From assembly GCA_026996635.1 (NCBI GenBank), contig JALWKH010000090.1:1-7100 (forward strand): a stretch of 7,100 bases of DNA, read 5' to 3'. The notes under the pieces are model-generated. The model did not search any database. It worked only from the letters and a program-made list of their open reading frames with translations, and was not told where the DNA came from. The position numbers were made by a program, and so were the translations under genes. Shown one piece after another: positions 5,203 to 7,100 of the stretch. The stretch's first letter is position 1; the number at the start of each line of letters is the position of its first letter. Source of the stretch: Bacteroidales bacterium (GTDB lineage: Bacteria > Bacteroidota > Bacteroidia > Bacteroidales > JALTDM01).

Positions 5203-7100
5203 ATGGCTTACATTAAATTCAACAAGAAAGAACTTGTAAACTTAAATTATTCGCTAAACAGGGAATTTATCAGAGTCAACAAATTGGGTGCTTACGGCAG
5301 CACAACCATAATTTTCTGTAATACAAGAAAATACCACGGCTTGCTTAATTGTCCTTGCGAAAACCTTGACGGAGGCATACACGTCCTGTTGTCGTCACTC
5401 GACGAAACCGTAATACAACGCGATCGTTCATTTAATTTGGCAATACACAAATACCCGGGTGAATATTCGCCAAAAGGACACAAGTACATAGAAGAGCTTG
5501 GAACAGATCCGATTTTTTATCACATTTACCGTGTAGGAGGCGTAGTGCTAAAAAAAGAAATTTTGCTAAACACTAATGCAAATCAAGTAATGATTCGTTA
5601 CACGCTGTTAGATGCACACTCTCCTACAAAACTACAATTCCGCCCGTTTTTGGCATTCCGCAACATTCATTCACTCAGCAAAGCTAATCTCTACGCCGAT
5701 ACTTCTTTCTCAAAAGTGCCGAACGGAATAAAAATAAGGCTTTATCAAGGTTATCCTTATTTGTTTATGCAATTCTCCAAAAAAGTCGAATATGTCCACT
5801 ATCCGCTTTGGTACTACAATGTTGAATACAAAGAAGAATTTCTCAGAGGATACGACCATCGTGAAGATTTAATGGTGCCGGGGTATTTCGAAGTCCCGAT
5901 AAAAAAAGGAGAAACCATTGTATTTTCTGCTTCTACCCAACAACAAAAAACAAGGTCGCTCAAAATCCTGTTCGAAAAAGAATTGGAATCAAGGTTGCCG
6001 CTTTCAAGTTATGAAAACTGCCTGAAAGACGCTGCCAACCAATTTGTGGTAAAAGCAGGCAACAAATACCGCATAAACGCAGGCTATCATTGGTTTGCAA
6101 ATACTTGGGGCAGGGATACTTTTATTTCGCTTCCGGGGCTTTTATTGCCCGAAAAAGATTTCAATAAATATTACTCCGTACTCGACTATATGACAGAGAG
6201 GATGAACGGTCCTTTGTTTGCAAATACCGAAACAGGCGATAACGCATCTTTCAATTCAGCAGATGCTTCGCTTTGGTTTATTTGGGCTGTTCAGCAACTT
6301 GCCATAGCACAACGCACCACAAAACACGTGTGGAACAGATACAAAAACAAAATCAAAAAAGTAATAAACGGCTACATCAAAGGCACGGAATTCAATATAA
6401 AAATGCACGACAACGGCTTGATATGGCAAGGCAAATACGGACTCGCCCTTACTTGGATGGACGCCATTGTTGACGGCAAACCCGTTACACCGAGGACAGG
6501 ATATGCAGTAGAAATAAATGCCCTTTGGTACAATGCCTTAATGTTTGCGGCAGAAGCGGCACAAAAAAACAAAGACCTGACATTTTACAATAAAATAAAA
6601 GACCTGCCCGAAAAAGTAAAAGCATCGTTCAAATCGACATTCTGGAACAAGTCAAAAGGCTATTTGGCAGATTATCACGACGGCAACAAAGCCGACTGGT
6701 CAATCCGCCCAAATCAAATCATAGCGGCATCGGTGCCGTATTCTCCAATTGAAGACGACATAAAATTGGAAGTGCTGAATCTGGTAGAAAAAGAATTGTT
6801 GACACCGAGAGGACTCAGAACATTATCGCCGCGGCACCCGGATTACAAACCAAAGTACGAAGGAGACCAAAGGCAGAGAGATCTGTCTTATCATCAAGGT
6901 ACGGTTTGGGTATGGCTGATCGGACATTTTGCAGAGGCATATTTGAAAATACACGGCAAAAGCGGAGTTTTCTTCATAGAAAAGCTTTACAAGAGATTTG
7001 AACCCGAACTGCAACATGCAGGTATCGGCACAATTAACGAAATTTATGACGGAGATCCGCCTCACGCTCCGAGAGGAGCTATATCACAAGCGTGGAGTAT
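5203..7100 (+). CDS. Glycogen debranching enzyme (amylo-alpha-1,6-glucosidase, GH133), 3' end cut by window
   Basis: The frame runs from the ATG at 5203 through 632 codons to the window edge with no stop; typical bacterial members are about 640-660 residues, so only a short tail is missing. It should hydrolyse the alpha-1,6 branch glucose of glycogen in the cytoplasm; there is no signal peptide or membrane helix. The N-terminal half (to about residue 265) fits the GDE_N_bis beta-sandwich, with 'TRKYHGLL' near residues 42-49. The C-terminal (alpha/alpha)6 catalytic domain shows 'WFANTWGRDTFISLPGL' (W302-G303-R304-D305), 'DASLWF' (D354), 'YHQGTVWVW' (563-571) and 'GTINEIYDGDPPHAPRG' (E613), and ends in 'AISQAWS', the usual C-terminal block. 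The conserved acids in these motifs include the catalytic pair, but I do not assign them individually. It is more GC-rich than the sensor gene. In Bacteroidota this gene often stands beside a glycosyltransferase and a GH57 amylase, which would lie downstream of this window if present. Confidence 0.95.
   Translation, partial: MAYIKFNKKELVNLNYSLNREFIRVNKLGAYGSTTIIFCNTRKYHGLLNCPCENLDGGIHVLLSSLDETVIQRDRSFNLAIHKYPGEYSPKGHKYIEELGTDPIFYHIYRVGGVVLKKEILLNTNANQVMIRYTLLDAHSPTKLQFRPFLAFRNIHSLSKANLYADTSFSKVPNGIKIRLYQGYPYLFMQFSKKVEYVHYPLWYYNVEYKEEFLRGYDHREDLMVPGYFEVPIKKGETIVFSASTQQQKTRSLKILFEKELESRLPLSSYENCLKDAANQFVVKAGNKYRINAGYHWFANTWGRDTFISLPGLLLPEKDFNKYYSVLDYMTERMNGPLFANTETGDNASFNSADASLWFIWAVQQLAIAQRTTKHVWNRYKNKIKKVINGYIKGTEFNIKMHDNGLIWQGKYGLALTWMDAIVDGKPVTPRTGYAVEINALWYNALMFAAEAAQKNKDLTFYNKIKDLPEKVKASFKSTFWNKSKGYLADYHDGNKADWSIRPNQIIAASVPYSPIEDDIKLEVLNLVEKELLTPRGLRTLSPRHPDYKPKYEGDQRQRDLSYHQGTVWVWLIGHFAEAYLKIHGKSGVFFIEKLYKRFEPELQHAGIGTINEIYDGDPPHAPRGAISQAWS

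Noticed and set aside
6273..6473. Plus-strand 66-codon frame inside the debranching enzyme
   Set aside because: It overlaps the GH133 reading frame in another frame and has no motif of its own.

Overview
The window reads as a chromosomal segment of a Bacteroidota bacterium, probably near the Bacteroidales. The basis is the AT-rich sequence, signal peptides ending in -AQ or -SQ, start codons without Shine-Dalgarno sequences, a good match to the Bacteroidota promoter (TTTG / TAnnTTTG), and gene families typical of the phylum: Reg_prop/Y_Y_Y sensors with a SpoIIE output, a Spy-like 'FWPLYNEY' periplasmic protein, and a GH133 glycogen debranching enzyme. I could not narrow it to a genus. All six genes lie on the + strand and are tightly packed; the longest gap is 83 bp.

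Layout. (1) Positions 1-257 hold the 3' end of an unrecognised gene whose stop overlaps the next start in an ATGA. (2) Positions 254-3571 encode a 1105-residue transmembrane signalling protein: signal peptide, 14 propeller repeats (two seven-bladed propellers), Y_Y_Y domain, one membrane helix, short coiled coil and a SpoIIE/PP2C serine/threonine phosphatase domain with its metal ligands intact. (3) Positions 3598-4275 encode a secreted protein of unknown function with a small tyrosine-rich duplication. (4) Positions 4323-4664 and 4667-5119 encode a small single-pass membrane protein with a short basic cytoplasmic head and a very acidic periplasmic tail, followed 2 bp later by a basic Spy-like periplasmic helical protein. 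The pair looks like the anti-sigma/sensor half of an ECF sigma module, but no sigma gene is present here. (5) From 5203 to the window end is an almost complete amylo-alpha-1,6-glucosidase of the glycogen debranching type.

How they may work together. The propeller protein should sense a periplasmic ligand and switch a cytoplasmic phosphatase, the output logic of partner-switching systems, but no substrate (STAS-domain antagonist or anti-sigma kinase) is visible. The small membrane protein and the Spy-like protein probably form a separate envelope-stress sensor. The debranching enzyme is metabolic and may only be a neighbour. I see no mobile element, CRISPR array, tRNA, rRNA or convincing intrinsic terminator. 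I found no clearly new system. The most interesting points are the propeller-phosphatase architecture, the sigma-less CnrYX-like pair, and promoter motifs built over stop codons.
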